48,899 bases of DNA from Zooshikella ganghwensis DSM 15267 (GCF_000428585.1 NZ_AUAF01000024.1:1-48899); one strand, 5' to 3'. Positions 11,236 to 20,234 are shown, counted from the first letter of the stretch. The notes: generated by a model from the sequence alone, not told the origin. Program-made: numbers and translations.

Positions 11236-11820
11236 TCATTTATTTTCCATGTCACTAGCAAAGCGTTTACGGGCCAGCAATCCAAATAACCCCATCAACC
11301 CCAAAAGCAGCGAACTGGGAGCAACCACTTTAATGATAGACACATTGTCCACTAGCAGAAAACTACCAAAATCACCAAAGTTTTGCAGTGCAATGGCACC
11401 ATCCTCAGCACCCGTAAACTCATAACTAAACGTTTGCCATGAACCAACGTCATCCACTAAACGGGCAATCATATCACCGGTATGAGGCCACTCTGGGTGA
11501 AGCTGAAAGCTTCCTTCTGCAGCATCAGCCAACAAATACTGGAACTCAACCCTATCGCCTTTTTGCCACTGAACATTAGTCCAAATTAATCCGGCACCTG
11601 TCGGTATAGTCGCAAAATACTCTCCCGATGCTGGGGTATACACCTGTCCTGAACGATCCGTAAATTCCTTAACAATGGCAGGCACCCCCATACCTAACTC
11701 AAAAAGACGACCTCCCATATCACCATTCTCAAAATCATCGTTAATCAATGATGCCTGAATATTAGTTATCCATCCTATAGTCATCACACAGACTAATAGT
11801 GCTTGTATCAGCTTTAACAT
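11236..11820 (-). CDS. Secreted protein with PEP-CTERM-like (VAPSS) C-terminal anchor
   Basis: A 194-residue exported protein. Starting at ATG 11820 (GGAG five bases upstream) gives a clean signal peptide, MLKLIQALLVCVMTIGWITNIQA. The frame opens 13 codons earlier at 11859, but that would bury the signal. The body is beta-rich with DDFENGDMGG and FLLVDNVSI, resembling jelly-roll or carbohydrate-binding-like domains of PEP-CTERM proteins. The tail VVAPSSLLLGLMGLFGLLARKR is a short motif, one membrane helix and a basic cluster, the plan recognised by exosortases, here with VAPSS in place of VPEPSS. An 8-residue tail after ARKR is slightly long. It lies upstream of lamB on the same strand; no functional link is evident. 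Confidence 0.7.
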   Translation of the reverse strand: MLKLIQALLVCVMTIGWITNIQASLINDDFENGDMGGRLFELGMGVPAIVKEFTDRSGQVYTPASGEYFATIPTGAGLIWTNVQWQKGDRVEFQYLLADAAEGSFQLHPEWPHTGDMIARLVDDVGSWQTFSYEFTGAEDGAIALQNFGDFGSFLLVDNVSIIKVVAPSSLLLGLMGLFGLLARKRFASDMENK

Positions 11821-12002
11821 AACCTCTCCAATACAGTTTGCGCTTAAGAGCTGAGTCAAAATATATCAAAGAACATATTGTAAGAAAAAGGCTGCCTCTG
11901 TAGTGTAAAAAAACAGAAAAGCTTGTATGGGTTAACAACCAATAAGTGAACAACCACAAGATTGCATTAAAAAATAAGGAAAATGAATCACACTGGAGGG
12001 GA

Positions 12003-12025
12003 GTATACCCGCAACAAAGGGTATA
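12003..12025. repeat. TATACCC-N8-GGGTATA hairpin
   Basis: TATACCC (12004-12010) and GGGTATA (12019-12025) form a 7-bp stem with an 8-base loop, 14 bases after the stop of the minus-strand membrane-protein gene. Bases 12003-12022 match the left end of the 13382-13510 element at about 16 of 20 positions (GTATACCC, two variable bases, AAC, then AAGGGT). Confidence 0.5.
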
Positions 12026-12039
12026 AAACGGAGGAAAAA

Positions 12040-12978
12040 CTAGCCTGCAAAGAGAAGCACTAACCCTACGATTAATACGAGCCCCATCACAAACCATAGG
12101 ATACCCGCAGTGAGTGCGGCAGCAAAAGCTTGCAGAATAGTGAACGTCCAAGCGATCCATTCACTTGAAGATTTATCCGATAAAATAGCAGAGCTGGATT
12201 TATCTAACGCAAGAACATCCGTTAATAAATTATAATTCTGCAATTGATGAGTTGAATGGGTATGACTGAATTGCTTAGCTTTGATTGCCTCAATGTTCTC
12301 AATCCATTGATTAGGTAACGAAAGCTGATCAGTCGATACCAATATCAACATATCCGCCATAAGCTCAAGATACTGGCCTCCTGGGTGCAAAAAGTTTCCC
12401 AGAAACATAAAGTCTGACGTAGGCAGTACATCCGAGGGTCCATCATAGTCAACAAATAATTTAACCAACGTGCGTTCGTTATATTCAGCCAGCATCATGC
12501 AGGGTAACGCCCTCCCACCCCAGTTCAACATAGCTGGGCAAGGAAAGCGATCATCCTTAAGCTGCTCATAGTGAGGAGGGATAACCGGATCACGTGGCAT
12601 AATATTTAAGGGCTGCTCAAAAAGTACATCTAAGGAAAAGAGTGGAAAACTGTGGCAAAACCCAAAGCTGGCATCATCGACAGCCAAGCAACGAGCCATT
12701 GCTCGAGCCTCATAATTTAAGAGTTCAGAAGCTACTGCAGGATTAAGGCTAAAATAGTGAAACACATTCTCATCAGAGATCATCCAGTACCCTAGATTTT
12801 GATTGGGTAAACGCTCACACAGCAGTTCTATACTAGGAAAGTCTGCATCTATATTATCTGGGTCATCAGGCCAGTCAGATACTAACTGCCAATAAAAGCG
12901 GCTCCCCGATATAAAGGGCTGCCACAGTGGCAGAAATTTTTCATCTGTCCGCTGGATAAATGAATCAAATGGCTCCAT
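12040..12978 (-). CDS. Uncharacterised membrane-anchored protein, C-terminal hydrophobic tail
   Basis: A 312-residue protein of a family I do not recognise. Residues 1 to about 270 are soluble, rich in aromatic and acidic residues, with no export signal. The last 40 residues (WIAWTFTILQAFAAAL, then GILWFVMGLVLIVGLVLLF) are strongly hydrophobic and would form one or two membrane helices, anchoring the body in the cytosol if tail-anchored. A short repeat, DKSSS, occurs twice just before the anchor. The ATG has CAGGTG close upstream. Neighbours give no hint of function; a hairpin follows the stop. Confidence 0.6.
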   Translation of the reverse strand: MEPFDSFIQRTDEKFLPLWQPFISGSRFYWQLVSDWPDDPDNIDADFPSIELLCERLPNQNLGYWMISDENVFHYFSLNPAVASELLNYEARAMARCLAVDDASFGFCHSFPLFSLDVLFEQPLNIMPRDPVIPPHYEQLKDDRFPCPAMLNWGGRALPCMMLAEYNERTLVKLFVDYDGPSDVLPTSDFMFLGNFLHPGGQYLELMADMLILVSTDQLSLPNQWIENIEAIKAKQFSHTHSTHQLQNYNLLTDVLALDKSSSAILSDKSSSEWIAWTFTILQAFAAALTAGILWFVMGLVLIVGLVLLFAG

Positions 12979-13381
12979 ACACCTGAGCGCCTTTCAACTC
13001 ATTTTGAACTCATAGGATTATAAGTCATGCTCACCCCTCTTTTCTTAGTGCCGCTGTTTTAAGTTTAACTGGTTAATGGTTGTTTACCTACTTGAAACAG
13101 GAAAAAAATCGCCAAAAACGTGACTTCAAATAATTTTTTTTACTATTCAGGTGTCAATAATCACGTTAAATTTGAGGGAAGAGACATTAAAAAAACGAAT
13201 CACTATGACTGTCAGGCTAGTTATAACTTTTCTCCATTTAAAATGGTTTTTCAAGCAACACCCCATAAAACCATATGTTCAGTCTTAATCAAGCCAACAC
13301 TTATCACACAAAAAATATTTTCAATATCCGCAAATAAAAAACTCAATAAAAAAACAGTCACCATACCCAAGATGAAAGATG

Positions 13382-13510
13382 TATACCCAAAACGAAGGGT
13401 TTTTAGGGGCAGCCGTCAAGCGATGAAGCCCCCGGAGCTTATATTATTAATAAGTGACTGGGGTGAAGAGCGCAGACAACAAACCCTAATAATGATTAGT
13501 GAAGGGTATA
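13382..13510. mobile_element. Small MITE-like or REP-like element, about 129 bp
   Basis: The element is bounded by inverted TATACCC (13382-13388) and GGGTATA (13504-13510). A nested inverted repeat GGGTT (13397-13401)/AACCC (13482-13486) follows. The centre can fold as CCCC...CTTAT, loop, ATAAG...GGGG (13429-13463). Its right end resembles 382-406 and its left end resembles 12003-12022, so it looks like a dispersed non-coding repeat. A direct repeat ATACCCAA lies 20 bases outside the left end (13363-13370). The rest of the gene-less gap 12979-13572 shows no supported gene. Confidence 0.5.
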
Positions 13511-13572
13511 AATGAATACACACTCATTATAGAAGTAGCAACCTAATCCTTTATACTACTACTTCTGTCTAT

Positions 13573-14328
13573 TTACTTGAGATATTTTTCAGTAATTTTA
13601 TCCATAATAGCCTTATCGGCTTTGACATCATCAAGTGCTTTTTGATGAGCCTCGACGACATTATCATCAATGCTTTTGTTAAATGCAAAATAGTGTTGAC
13701 CCAGTTTAATGCTATAAACAAAGTCAAAATCAGCAGGTTTTAGCCCTTCTCTTTTTAATAACCATTTTGCAACGGTTCCATTATAAGATACGGCATCTAC
13801 CTTACCATCCTGTAACTTTTTCACCATCGCGTAAAAATTGGTTGAATGAGAAAGGTTAGATTTTTTAACACCTGCTTTTGCTAATACTTGCTCACCAATA
13901 TCATCACGAATGACTGCATACTTATATTTCTCAAAATCACCATCCGACTCAATTTTTACACTCTTAGGATTACCTTTTAAAACCATAATGTCATTGGTTG
14001 CATCCGTTAAAGGTCCTACCCATTTGAATATTTTTTCCCGACTAGGGGTTCTTGTTGTAGAATATAAAATATTCATACTGCCTTCTTCTTGAGTCGTGCG
14101 ATAACCTCTAACCCATGGCTGTAACTTGATATCCCTATAACTATTTTTACTGCCCATTTTTTTGAACATTTCAACTAAAACATCTGTGTTTATACCTGTA
14201 GGGTTGCCATCATCCCCTTTAAAATTAAAAGGAGGAAACTCTTCAGTAATGTAGTTTACTCCTTGCGTTGGATCTGCCCATGCTTGAGCACCAAATGCAA
14301 ATAATAGAGCGACTAATAAAGTACGCAT
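13573..14328 (-). CDS. Periplasmic solute-binding protein, SBP_bac_3 family (orphan)
   Basis: A 251-residue periplasmic protein: signal peptide MRTLLVALLFAFGAQAWA, then a type II binding fold with FPPFNFKGDDGNPTGINTDVLVEMF, typical of family 3 amino-acid-binding proteins, and a second lobe with DGKVDAVSYNGTVAKWLL. No permease or ATPase gene lies next to it, so it may feed a transporter encoded elsewhere or act as a sensor. The ligand cannot be read from the sequence. The ATG has GGGGTGAG upstream. Confidence 0.75.
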   Translation of the reverse strand: MRTLLVALLFAFGAQAWADPTQGVNYITEEFPPFNFKGDDGNPTGINTDVLVEMFKKMGSKNSYRDIKLQPWVRGYRTTQEEGSMNILYSTTRTPSREKIFKWVGPLTDATNDIMVLKGNPKSVKIESDGDFEKYKYAVIRDDIGEQVLAKAGVKKSNLSHSTNFYAMVKKLQDGKVDAVSYNGTVAKWLLKREGLKPADFDFVYSIKLGQHYFAFNKSIDDNVVEAHQKALDDVKADKAIMDKITEKYLK

Positions 14329-14432
14329 AACTCACCCCTTTGTCATTTACAACTATACGTTGTAGTTAGACTAGCAGGGTATTTTCAAATACGAATATAA
14401 AAATTAAATTAACTTCTAAAATACAGTTATAA

Positions 14433-14457
14433 AAAAAGCCGGTAAATACCAGCTTTT
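14433..14457 (-). terminator. Probable terminator of the VAPSS protein gene at 14484
   Basis: On the minus strand AAAAGCTGGT/ACCGGCTTTTTT forms a stem with one mismatch and a 4-base loop, followed by seven T residues, 27 bases after the stop codon. Confidence 0.6.
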
Positions 14458-14483
14458 CATCATACAAAAAATTAATAATATTG

Positions 14484-15116
14484 TTATTTAGTTGCCCGCC
14501 TAGCTAATAACAGCAATCCTGCAAATACTAACACGCTAGATGGGGCTACAGGAACAGGCACAACAGGCTGCGCAGCAGGTTGTACCGTAGGGGTTTGTTT
14601 AGTAATAACGGGGCCTGTGTGAGCAACGTCAGGTAAAGTTGTTTCAGGTAATACAGATTTATCCGGTTCACAATCAACTAATGATGTTGAAAGCGCTGGA
14701 TCACAATCATCTACTAACAGTTTTTCATCAATATCAGGAGTTTGTTGCTGTGGCTGGTTAGGTAGCGCAAGCAACGGGAGTATTGTTTGAAGAGGAGGTG
14801 TATTCGGAGATAATTGATCAACCAGTTCATGATCCCACTGACGGCCATGACTGGGTTGTATCGATGGCAAGGGTGTTTCAACCACTAACTCATTAGGCTT
14901 ACGATCAACATTACTTTCCGTAGAGGCAGTAATCGTTGGATTCATTTCAGGTTGATCATCAACAAGCCATGCAATGACTCGCTTAGCCCCCACACGCCAA
15001 CTGCTTTCTTCTATCGATTGAGCATTTGTTTCAGGATCTGCTTGCACAGGTAATGCGAAAGTTGCTACTAACAGCAGACTGCTCACCGAACCAAATAATG
15101 AACCTCTTTTTTTCAC
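14484..15116 (-). CDS. Secreted Pro-rich protein with PEP-CTERM-like (VAPSS) C-terminal anchor
   Basis: A 210-residue exported protein starting at GTG 15116 with AAAGGAG correctly spaced upstream. The signal peptide (LLLVATFALPVQA) is followed by a low-complexity Pro/Thr/Glu/Gln-rich body without a recognisable domain; it has two Cys-Asp motifs (DDCDPAL, VDCEPDK). The C-terminus VPVAPSSVLVFAGLLLLARRATK repeats the VAPSS-helix-ARR plan of the protein at 11236-11820. The body looks like an extended cell-surface or matrix spacer. I do not recognise a specific family. Confidence 0.65.
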   Translation of the reverse strand: MKKRGSLFGSVSSLLLVATFALPVQADPETNAQSIEESSWRVGAKRVIAWLVDDQPEMNPTITASTESNVDRKPNELVVETPLPSIQPSHGRQWDHELVDQLSPNTPPLQTILPLLALPNQPQQQTPDIDEKLLVDDCDPALSTSLVDCEPDKSVLPETTLPDVAHTGPVITKQTPTVQPAAQPVVPVPVAPSSVLVFAGLLLLARRATK

Positions 15117-15789
15117 TGCCCATACTCCTTTGTAACTTGTCCCCCATGACTGGGACTTTTTGTGGCCTACTGTATCTCCCCCTCCTAAACTAACGTTTCA
15201 ACATACAGCGAGTCTTTTAAACATGCCTACTGTACATTTATTGGCTAGCTCACTAAGTCATTGCACTAAACATTTAGTGTCTTCTGCTCGTGTTAGCAGG
15301 TGAGTTTATCCACATTTGTATTGCTCAACCGGTTCACAAACACAACAAAATAAGCTTGTTATCAGTTTTATCATTACTGCTTTTTTATATGCTCACTTTT
15401 TCATCATATTGTCATCAATAACAGCCCTATTGATAACCAACCACTTCACATTTAATTTATGTAATGACTAGTAATTAACAAGCAAAATACAAATGTGTTC
15501 GATATTTCACACTAATGTAATTTTATGTAAAACGGGCTGACACAAGACGGAACATGTATCCTATTCATTCCCTATATTTTTCATACAAAAGCTAAACTGA
15601 ACTAATCACTCAGATTTCCTGAAGGATGAGGTATACTTTTAAGTCAAAATTGCGGAAAATTAGTCGTCGCACACGTTCCCTGAAACCTGATATTGACAGC
15701 CCTTGCATAAAATGACACCGAGTCCCTCATCAGGCACTAGTCATCGTCATACTTGCAAGCGGCTTTGATTCGCTTATTTTGAGGTATGC
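15117..15789. other. Gene-less stretch upstream of avtA
   Basis: 673 bases with no supported gene. It holds a perfect palindrome CACTAAA-CA-TTTAGTG (15264-15279) and a TTGACA hexamer at 15693-15698, for which no well-spaced -10 is obvious. The avtA promoter should be here. Confidence 0.4.
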
Positions 15790-17046
15790 ATGAAACTATC
15801 GGAGTTTGGAGAAAAATTTACGAGCCAGACCGGTATACAATCCTTAATGGATGACCTGGGTAACGCCCTCGCCAGTGGTGAAGACTTCATCATGATGGGT
15901 GGTGGTAATCCAGCGCATATCCCTGCCGTAGAAGAAGCCTTCAAAGCCCGACTTAGTCGCATTCTCGATAACCATCATGAATTTGTCAGACTGATTGGCA
16001 TTTATGATCCACCCCAAGGTGAAATAGAGTTTATCAATCACTTGGTTAAACTCCTTCGCAATCAGTTTGGCTGGCCACTTTCGGCTAAAAATATTGCCTT
16101 AACCAATGGCAGCCAGTCCGCTTTTTTCATGTTATTTAATATGTTTGCCGGACAGTGCCGTGATGGTACGCAACGTAAAATTCAGTTGCCTCTAGCACCT
16201 GAGTATATTGGTTATGCCGATGCAGGACTTACTAAGAACTTTTTTTCAGCAAATCGCCCAAGCATTGAGTATTTGGATAATCACCTATTTAAGTACCACG
16301 TTGACTTTGACCAGCTAAACGTAGATGAAACAACTGGGGCATTATGTGTCTCACGCCCCACAAATCCGACAGGTAATGTTTTAACTGATCACGAGATTGA
16401 AAAGCTGGATCAACTAGCCAAAGCCCACCAAATACCCCTACTGCTTGATGGCGCCTATGGTACCCCTTTCCCTAATCTTATCTTTACCGACGCTACCCCT
16501 TACTGGAATGACAATATTATTCTCTGTTTAAGCTTATCAAAATTAGGTTTACCCGCAGCCAGGACAGGTATTGTTATCGCGAATGAAGAAGTCATTAGCG
16601 CCATATCACGCATTAACGCGATTATGAGCCTTGCTACAAATAGTACAGGTAGTTTAATGGCAATGGATATGGTGAAGGACGGCAGCATTCTCACGTTAAG
16701 CAATGATATTGTTCGCCCATTTTATCAGCAAAAAGCTACTAAAGCCGTTAGTGTATTACAACAAGCCCTGGGTAATCATGAGTATTATATTCATAAACCT
16801 GAAGGCGCAATGTTCTTGTGGCTTTGGTTTAAAGACTTACCGATTAGCAGTTTAGAACTTTATCAGCGTTTAAAGGCGCGTGGTGTTATCGTAGTTTCTG
16901 GTCATTATTTCTTTCCTGGAATGGATACCACTTGGCGTCATCAGCACGAATGCATTCGGGTTTCCTATGCTCAAGATGATAGCAAGGTAAGCCAAGGGTT
17001 AAAGATTATCGCAGAAGAAGTGAAACGCGCCTACCAAGAAGGATAA
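15790..17046 (+). CDS. avtA: Valine-pyruvate aminotransferase AvtA
   Basis: A 418-residue cytosolic PLP enzyme, close to E. coli AvtA in length (417). AvtA transfers amino groups between L-valine and pyruvate, giving 2-oxoisovalerate and L-alanine. The family start (SEFGEKFTSQTGIQSLMDDLG), the GGGNPAHIP loop, LTNGSQSAFF, SRPTNPTGNV and the PLP lysine in SLSKLGLPAARTG (Lys251) are all present. GAGGTATGC precedes the ATG. It stands alone and ends at a terminator shared with the convergent importer genes. Confidence 0.93.
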   Translation: MKLSEFGEKFTSQTGIQSLMDDLGNALASGEDFIMMGGGNPAHIPAVEEAFKARLSRILDNHHEFVRLIGIYDPPQGEIEFINHLVKLLRNQFGWPLSAKNIALTNGSQSAFFMLFNMFAGQCRDGTQRKIQLPLAPEYIGYADAGLTKNFFSANRPSIEYLDNHLFKYHVDFDQLNVDETTGALCVSRPTNPTGNVLTDHEIEKLDQLAKAHQIPLLLDGAYGTPFPNLIFTDATPYWNDNIILCLSLSKLGLPAARTGIVIANEEVISAISRINAIMSLATNSTGSLMAMDMVKDGSILTLSNDIVRPFYQQKATKAVSVLQQALGNHEYYIHKPEGAMFLWLWFKDLPISSLELYQRLKARGVIVVSGHYFFPGMDTTWRHQHECIRVSYAQDDSKVSQGLKIIAEEVKRAYQEG

Positions 17047-17064
17047 GCTGAATTATTACGGAGC

Positions 17065-17096
17065 AAAAAAGAAGGCCTGTAAAAGGCCTTCTTTTT
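17065..17096. terminator. Bidirectional terminator between avtA and the aot-type importer
   Basis: AAGAAGGCC, a 7-base loop and GGCCTTCTT, flanked by A6 on one side and T5 on the other, so it can end transcripts from both convergent units. Confidence 0.85.
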
Positions 17097-17115
17097 ATGA
17101 AGACAAACTCAACAT

Positions 17116-17835
17116 TTATGACCGCGGACGAAGGTGTGCTAACCAACGATGCTCTAACTGCCTAAATCCCCACACAATCATGAAGGTCAACATCATATAA
17201 AGTAAGCCCGCAAAAATAAATGCTTCAAATGGTGTATAAAAACGCGAATAAACCACTCGGGCTACCCCTGTAATATCCATGATAGTCACCACCCCCGCAA
17301 TGGCAGAACCATGCAGCATGAAAACAACTTCATTGCTATATGCCGGTAATGCCCGCCTAAAAGCACTGGGTAAAATAATACGGTAAAACGTTTGCAAATA
17401 ACTCATGCCATAGGCTTTTGCGGCTTCAATTTCACCTCTAGGTGTTTCTTTCATGGCTCCACGAATAATTTCCGTGGTATATGCCGCCGTATTTAATGTA
17501 AAAGCTACTAGCGCACAGTAATATGCATCCTTAAAAAAAGCACCTACTGACGAAGCATTTAAGTCAATAAACTGCCCCATCCCATAATAAATTAAAAAGA
17601 GTTGTACCAATAATGGGGTACCACGGAAAAAATAGGTATAAAACCAAACGGGCCAAGCCACCCAACGGTTCTTCGATAACCGTAAAACGGCCAAAGGCAC
17701 TGCCATCAATAAACCAATAACCAGGGAAATAAATACCAGCTGAACTGTCAACACTAAGCCATCAAAATACATCGGGAGATTATCAAGAATAACTTTATAA
17801 TCAACATATTGGAGAATAACTTCTTTAAAATCCAC
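17116..17835 (-). CDS. aotM: Basic amino-acid ABC transporter permease (HisM/AotM type)
   Basis: A 239-residue inner-membrane permease of the polar amino-acid family, like HisM (238 aa) and AotM. The coupling motif is EIEAAKAYGMSYLQTFYRIILPSAFRRALPAY. I start it at GTG 17835 because GGGAGG lies nine bases upstream and this gives the HisM-like N-terminus VDFKEVILQYVDYKVI; the frame runs on into the previous gene to 17865. It begins four bases after the HisQ-type gene, and the two form the transmembrane dimer. Confidence 0.88.
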   Translation of the reverse strand: MDFKEVILQYVDYKVILDNLPMYFDGLVLTVQLVFISLVIGLLMAVPLAVLRLSKNRWVAWPVWFYTYFFRGTPLLVQLFLIYYGMGQFIDLNASSVGAFFKDAYYCALVAFTLNTAAYTTEIIRGAMKETPRGEIEAAKAYGMSYLQTFYRIILPSAFRRALPAYSNEVVFMLHGSAIAGVVTIMDITGVARVVYSRFYTPFEAFIFAGLLYMMLTFMIVWGFRQLEHRWLAHLRPRS

Positions 17836-17839
17836 GCGC

Positions 17840-18532
17840 TTAGGCCTCCCGTCTGACACTGGCACTAAAGTGACGCTCTGCCCAGTTCAATAATAGAATT
17901 GAAACAGTGGTATATAATAAGAAAATCAAACAAACTGCAAAATAAAAGGTAAAAGGTTCTTGAGTTGAACCGGAGGCAAGCTGGGCTTTTCTGACCATAT
18001 CTTCAAGTCCAATAATGGCCACTAATGCTGTAGTTTTGAGTAAAACTAACCAGTTATTACCAAATCCTGGCAAAGCATGACGCATCATTTGCGGAAATAA
18101 AATTCGCCGAAATATCATCCACGAACTCATTCCATAGGCTTTACCTGCTTCAAGCTGACCTTGATCGACAGCCATAATGGCACCTCTAAATGTCTCTGCC
18201 ATATAAGCACCAAAAATAAAACCAATGGTGAGTACGCCAGCTATAAATGGATTAACATCAATATATTCCTCATAGCCCACAGACTCAGCAACGACATTAA
18301 CCAGCATTTGGCCGCCATAAAAAATAAGTAGCATTAACACCAAGTCCGGAATGCCACGAATAACTGTGGTATAAAGAGTGCCAATAACGCGTAAAGGTAA
18401 TGTTTTTGATAGCTTGGCCAGTGCAGTCAAAATCCCCAAAATTACTGAAATCAACAAAGACCACAATGCGACTTGCAAAGTAACCCAAGCTCCACTCACT
18501 AAACTGGCTTCATAGCCATGCAAACCTAGCAT
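17840..18532 (-). CDS. aotQ: Basic amino-acid ABC transporter permease (HisQ/AotQ type)
   Basis: A 230-residue inner-membrane permease matching HisQ/AotQ in length. It has GYEASLVSGAWVTLQVALWSLL at the N-terminus and the coupling loop QLEAGKAYGMSSWMIFRRILFPQMMRHALPGF. It partners the downstream HisM-type permease and lies 86 bases after the binding-protein gene. The arginine/ornithine assignment (Aot rather than His) rests on the neighbouring argR and arginine catabolic genes. Confidence 0.88.
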   Translation of the reverse strand: MLGLHGYEASLVSGAWVTLQVALWSLLISVILGILTALAKLSKTLPLRVIGTLYTTVIRGIPDLVLMLLIFYGGQMLVNVVAESVGYEEYIDVNPFIAGVLTIGFIFGAYMAETFRGAIMAVDQGQLEAGKAYGMSSWMIFRRILFPQMMRHALPGFGNNWLVLLKTTALVAIIGLEDMVRKAQLASGSTQEPFTFYFAVCLIFLLYTTVSILLLNWAERHFSASVRREA

Positions 18533-18618
18533 GATTATTACTTCTCACTGTCTTTACTATGGAATTTGGCGTATTTAACTTCCACAGATACAAAGTAAAC
18601 ACGCCAATATATCAAAGG

Positions 18619-19389
18619 TTATTGACCGTAAATATCAAAATCAAAATAGCGCTTTTGAATTTTATCGTAGGTGCCATCTGCGCGAATTTGCTTAATTGCT
18701 TTATTAAACATGGCTTTGAGGTCTTTATTTTGCTTGCGAACGGCAATGCCAATACCTTCACCAAACCATTGTTGATCACTGATTGCAGGTCCAATAAATT
18801 CGAAAGCATCCCCACCTTCTTTTTTCAAAAACCCATCAGAAAGCGGAATAATATCGCCTAACAGCAAATCCAAACGCCCTGCTTTCATATCTAAATAGGC
18901 TTCATCTTGAGTACTGTAACGCTTAATCGTTACTGCACTGCCATAGACATCAGTTAAATAACGGTCTGATGTGGTCGAGCGCTGTACACCAACTACTTTA
19001 CCTTTTAAGCCTTCAGGTGAGATTGATATATCTTCCCCTTTTTTTCGTACAAAACGCACGGGGGTATGGTAATACTTATCAGAGAAATCAACTTTTTGTT
19101 TACGTTCTTCTGTTATCGACATGGATGCAATAATGGCATCAAATTTCCGCGAGAGTAGAGAGGGAATCATGCCATCCCAATCCTGAGGTACCATTTTACA
19201 TTTCACTTGCATGGCCTGACATAATGCATTAGCAATATCAATGTCAAACCCTTTAACTTCACCGGATTCTGTCGTATAACTGAATGGCGGATATGCCCCT
19301 TCAACACCTATACGCACCGTTTTCCATTCCTTTGCAACAGCGGTGGCAGAAACCATTAACGCAATGGCCATCATCACTATTTTCTTCAT
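18619..19389 (-). CDS. aotJ: Periplasmic arginine/ornithine-type binding protein (AotJ/ArgT/HisJ family)
   Basis: A 256-residue periplasmic binding protein: signal peptide MKKIVMMAIALMVSATAVA, then KTVRIGVEGAYPPFSYTTESGEVKGFDIDIANALC, the conserved start of the lysine-arginine-ornithine/histidine-binding family. DWDGMIPSLLSRKFDAIIASMSITEERKQKVDF carries the ligand-contact motifs. AGGAG lies seven bases before the ATG. It sits between the ATPase and permease genes of the same importer. The exact preference among basic amino acids cannot be read from sequence; context favours arginine/ornithine. Confidence 0.88.
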   Translation of the reverse strand: MKKIVMMAIALMVSATAVAKEWKTVRIGVEGAYPPFSYTTESGEVKGFDIDIANALCQAMQVKCKMVPQDWDGMIPSLLSRKFDAIIASMSITEERKQKVDFSDKYYHTPVRFVRKKGEDISISPEGLKGKVVGVQRSTTSDRYLTDVYGSAVTIKRYSTQDEAYLDMKAGRLDLLLGDIIPLSDGFLKKEGGDAFEFIGPAISDQQWFGEGIGIAVRKQNKDLKAMFNKAIKQIRADGTYDKIQKRYFDFDIYGQ

Positions 19390-19463
19390 AAAGAGACTCC
19401 TGCTTGTTGTCTTTATTGTTTTCCCATGGTTAACAGCGTAGCCAACATACGTAAGCTACGTTG

Positions 19464-20234
19464 CTAATAGCTGGTTGACAGGAATTGTTGAAGACGTTCA
19501 GTTTGTGGATTATTAAATAATTCCTGTGGAGCGCCTTGCTCAGCAATTAACCCCTGATGTAAAAACATTACATGATTAGATACATCCCGTGCAAAAGACA
19601 TTTCGTGAGTCACTATAATCATAGTGCGCCCCTCTTCTGCCAAATCATGCATGACTTTTAATACTTCGCCGACAAGCTCTGGATCTAATGCAGAAGTCGG
19701 CTCATCAAATAGCATCACTTCAGGGTCGACGGCTAGTGCCCTGGCAATCGCTGCACGCTGTTGTTGACCACCTGAGAGCTGCCCTGGGTAATAGTCTCGA
19801 CGCTCATAAATACCAACCTTCTGCAATAAGTGTTCTGCAGCTTCAACTGCCTGTTTTTTAGGTATTTTTAGTACATGGACGGGTGCTTCAATAATGTTTT
19901 GCAAAATAGTCATATGCGACCATAAATTAAAACTCTGAAAAACCATGGATAAGCGCGCTCGAATACGTTCGACCTGCTTAGCATTGGCAGGAATCGTACT
20001 TCCAGAACGGTCTTTCTTCATTTCAATCAGCTCGCCATGAACTTTAACCATTCCAGAAGTTGGAATTTCCAGCATATTAATGCAGCGAAGAAAGGTGCTT
20101 TTTCCTGATCCTGAGGAACCTATCATGGAAATCACTTCACCTTTATGGGCAGTGAGTGATACCCCCTTGAGTACTTCATGGGCGCCAAAATATTTATGAA
20201 TATCTTCAAGCTCTAAGGCAGGTACTTCAGTCAT
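19464..20234 (-). CDS. aotP: Basic amino-acid ABC transporter ATPase (AotP/HisP)
   Basis: A 256-residue ATPase of the HisP/AotP family that powers the importer from the cytosolic side. Walker A is GSSGSGKST (39-47), the signature LSGGQQQR (153-160) and Walker B VMLFDEP with Asp177/Glu178. The insertion GELIEMKKDRSGSTIPANAKQVERIR is typical of HisP-like proteins for basic amino acids. It is the first gene of the importer row here, whereas in Pseudomonas aotP comes last, just before argR. Confidence 0.92.
   Translation of the reverse strand: MTEVPALELEDIHKYFGAHEVLKGVSLTAHKGEVISMIGSSGSGKSTFLRCINMLEIPTSGMVKVHGELIEMKKDRSGSTIPANAKQVERIRARLSMVFQSFNLWSHMTILQNIIEAPVHVLKIPKKQAVEAAEHLLQKVGIYERRDYYPGQLSGGQQQRAAIARALAVDPEVMLFDEPTSALDPELVGEVLKVMHDLAEEGRTMIIVTHEMSFARDVSNHVMFLHQGLIAEQGAPQELFNNPQTERLQQFLSTSY

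Noticed and set aside
13120-13515. 131-codon plus-strand frame in the gap between the membrane-protein gene and the orphan binding protein
   Set aside because: It begins at GTG without a ribosome binding site, has no recognisable content, and its 3' third lies inside the TATACCC/GGGTATA repeat element; treated as a chance frame.
15693-15716. Sigma-54 or sigma-70 promoter before avtA
   Set aside because: TTGACA with a following TTGCA resembles a sigma-54 site but the spacing is wrong, and no -10 hexamer lies at 16-18 bases.
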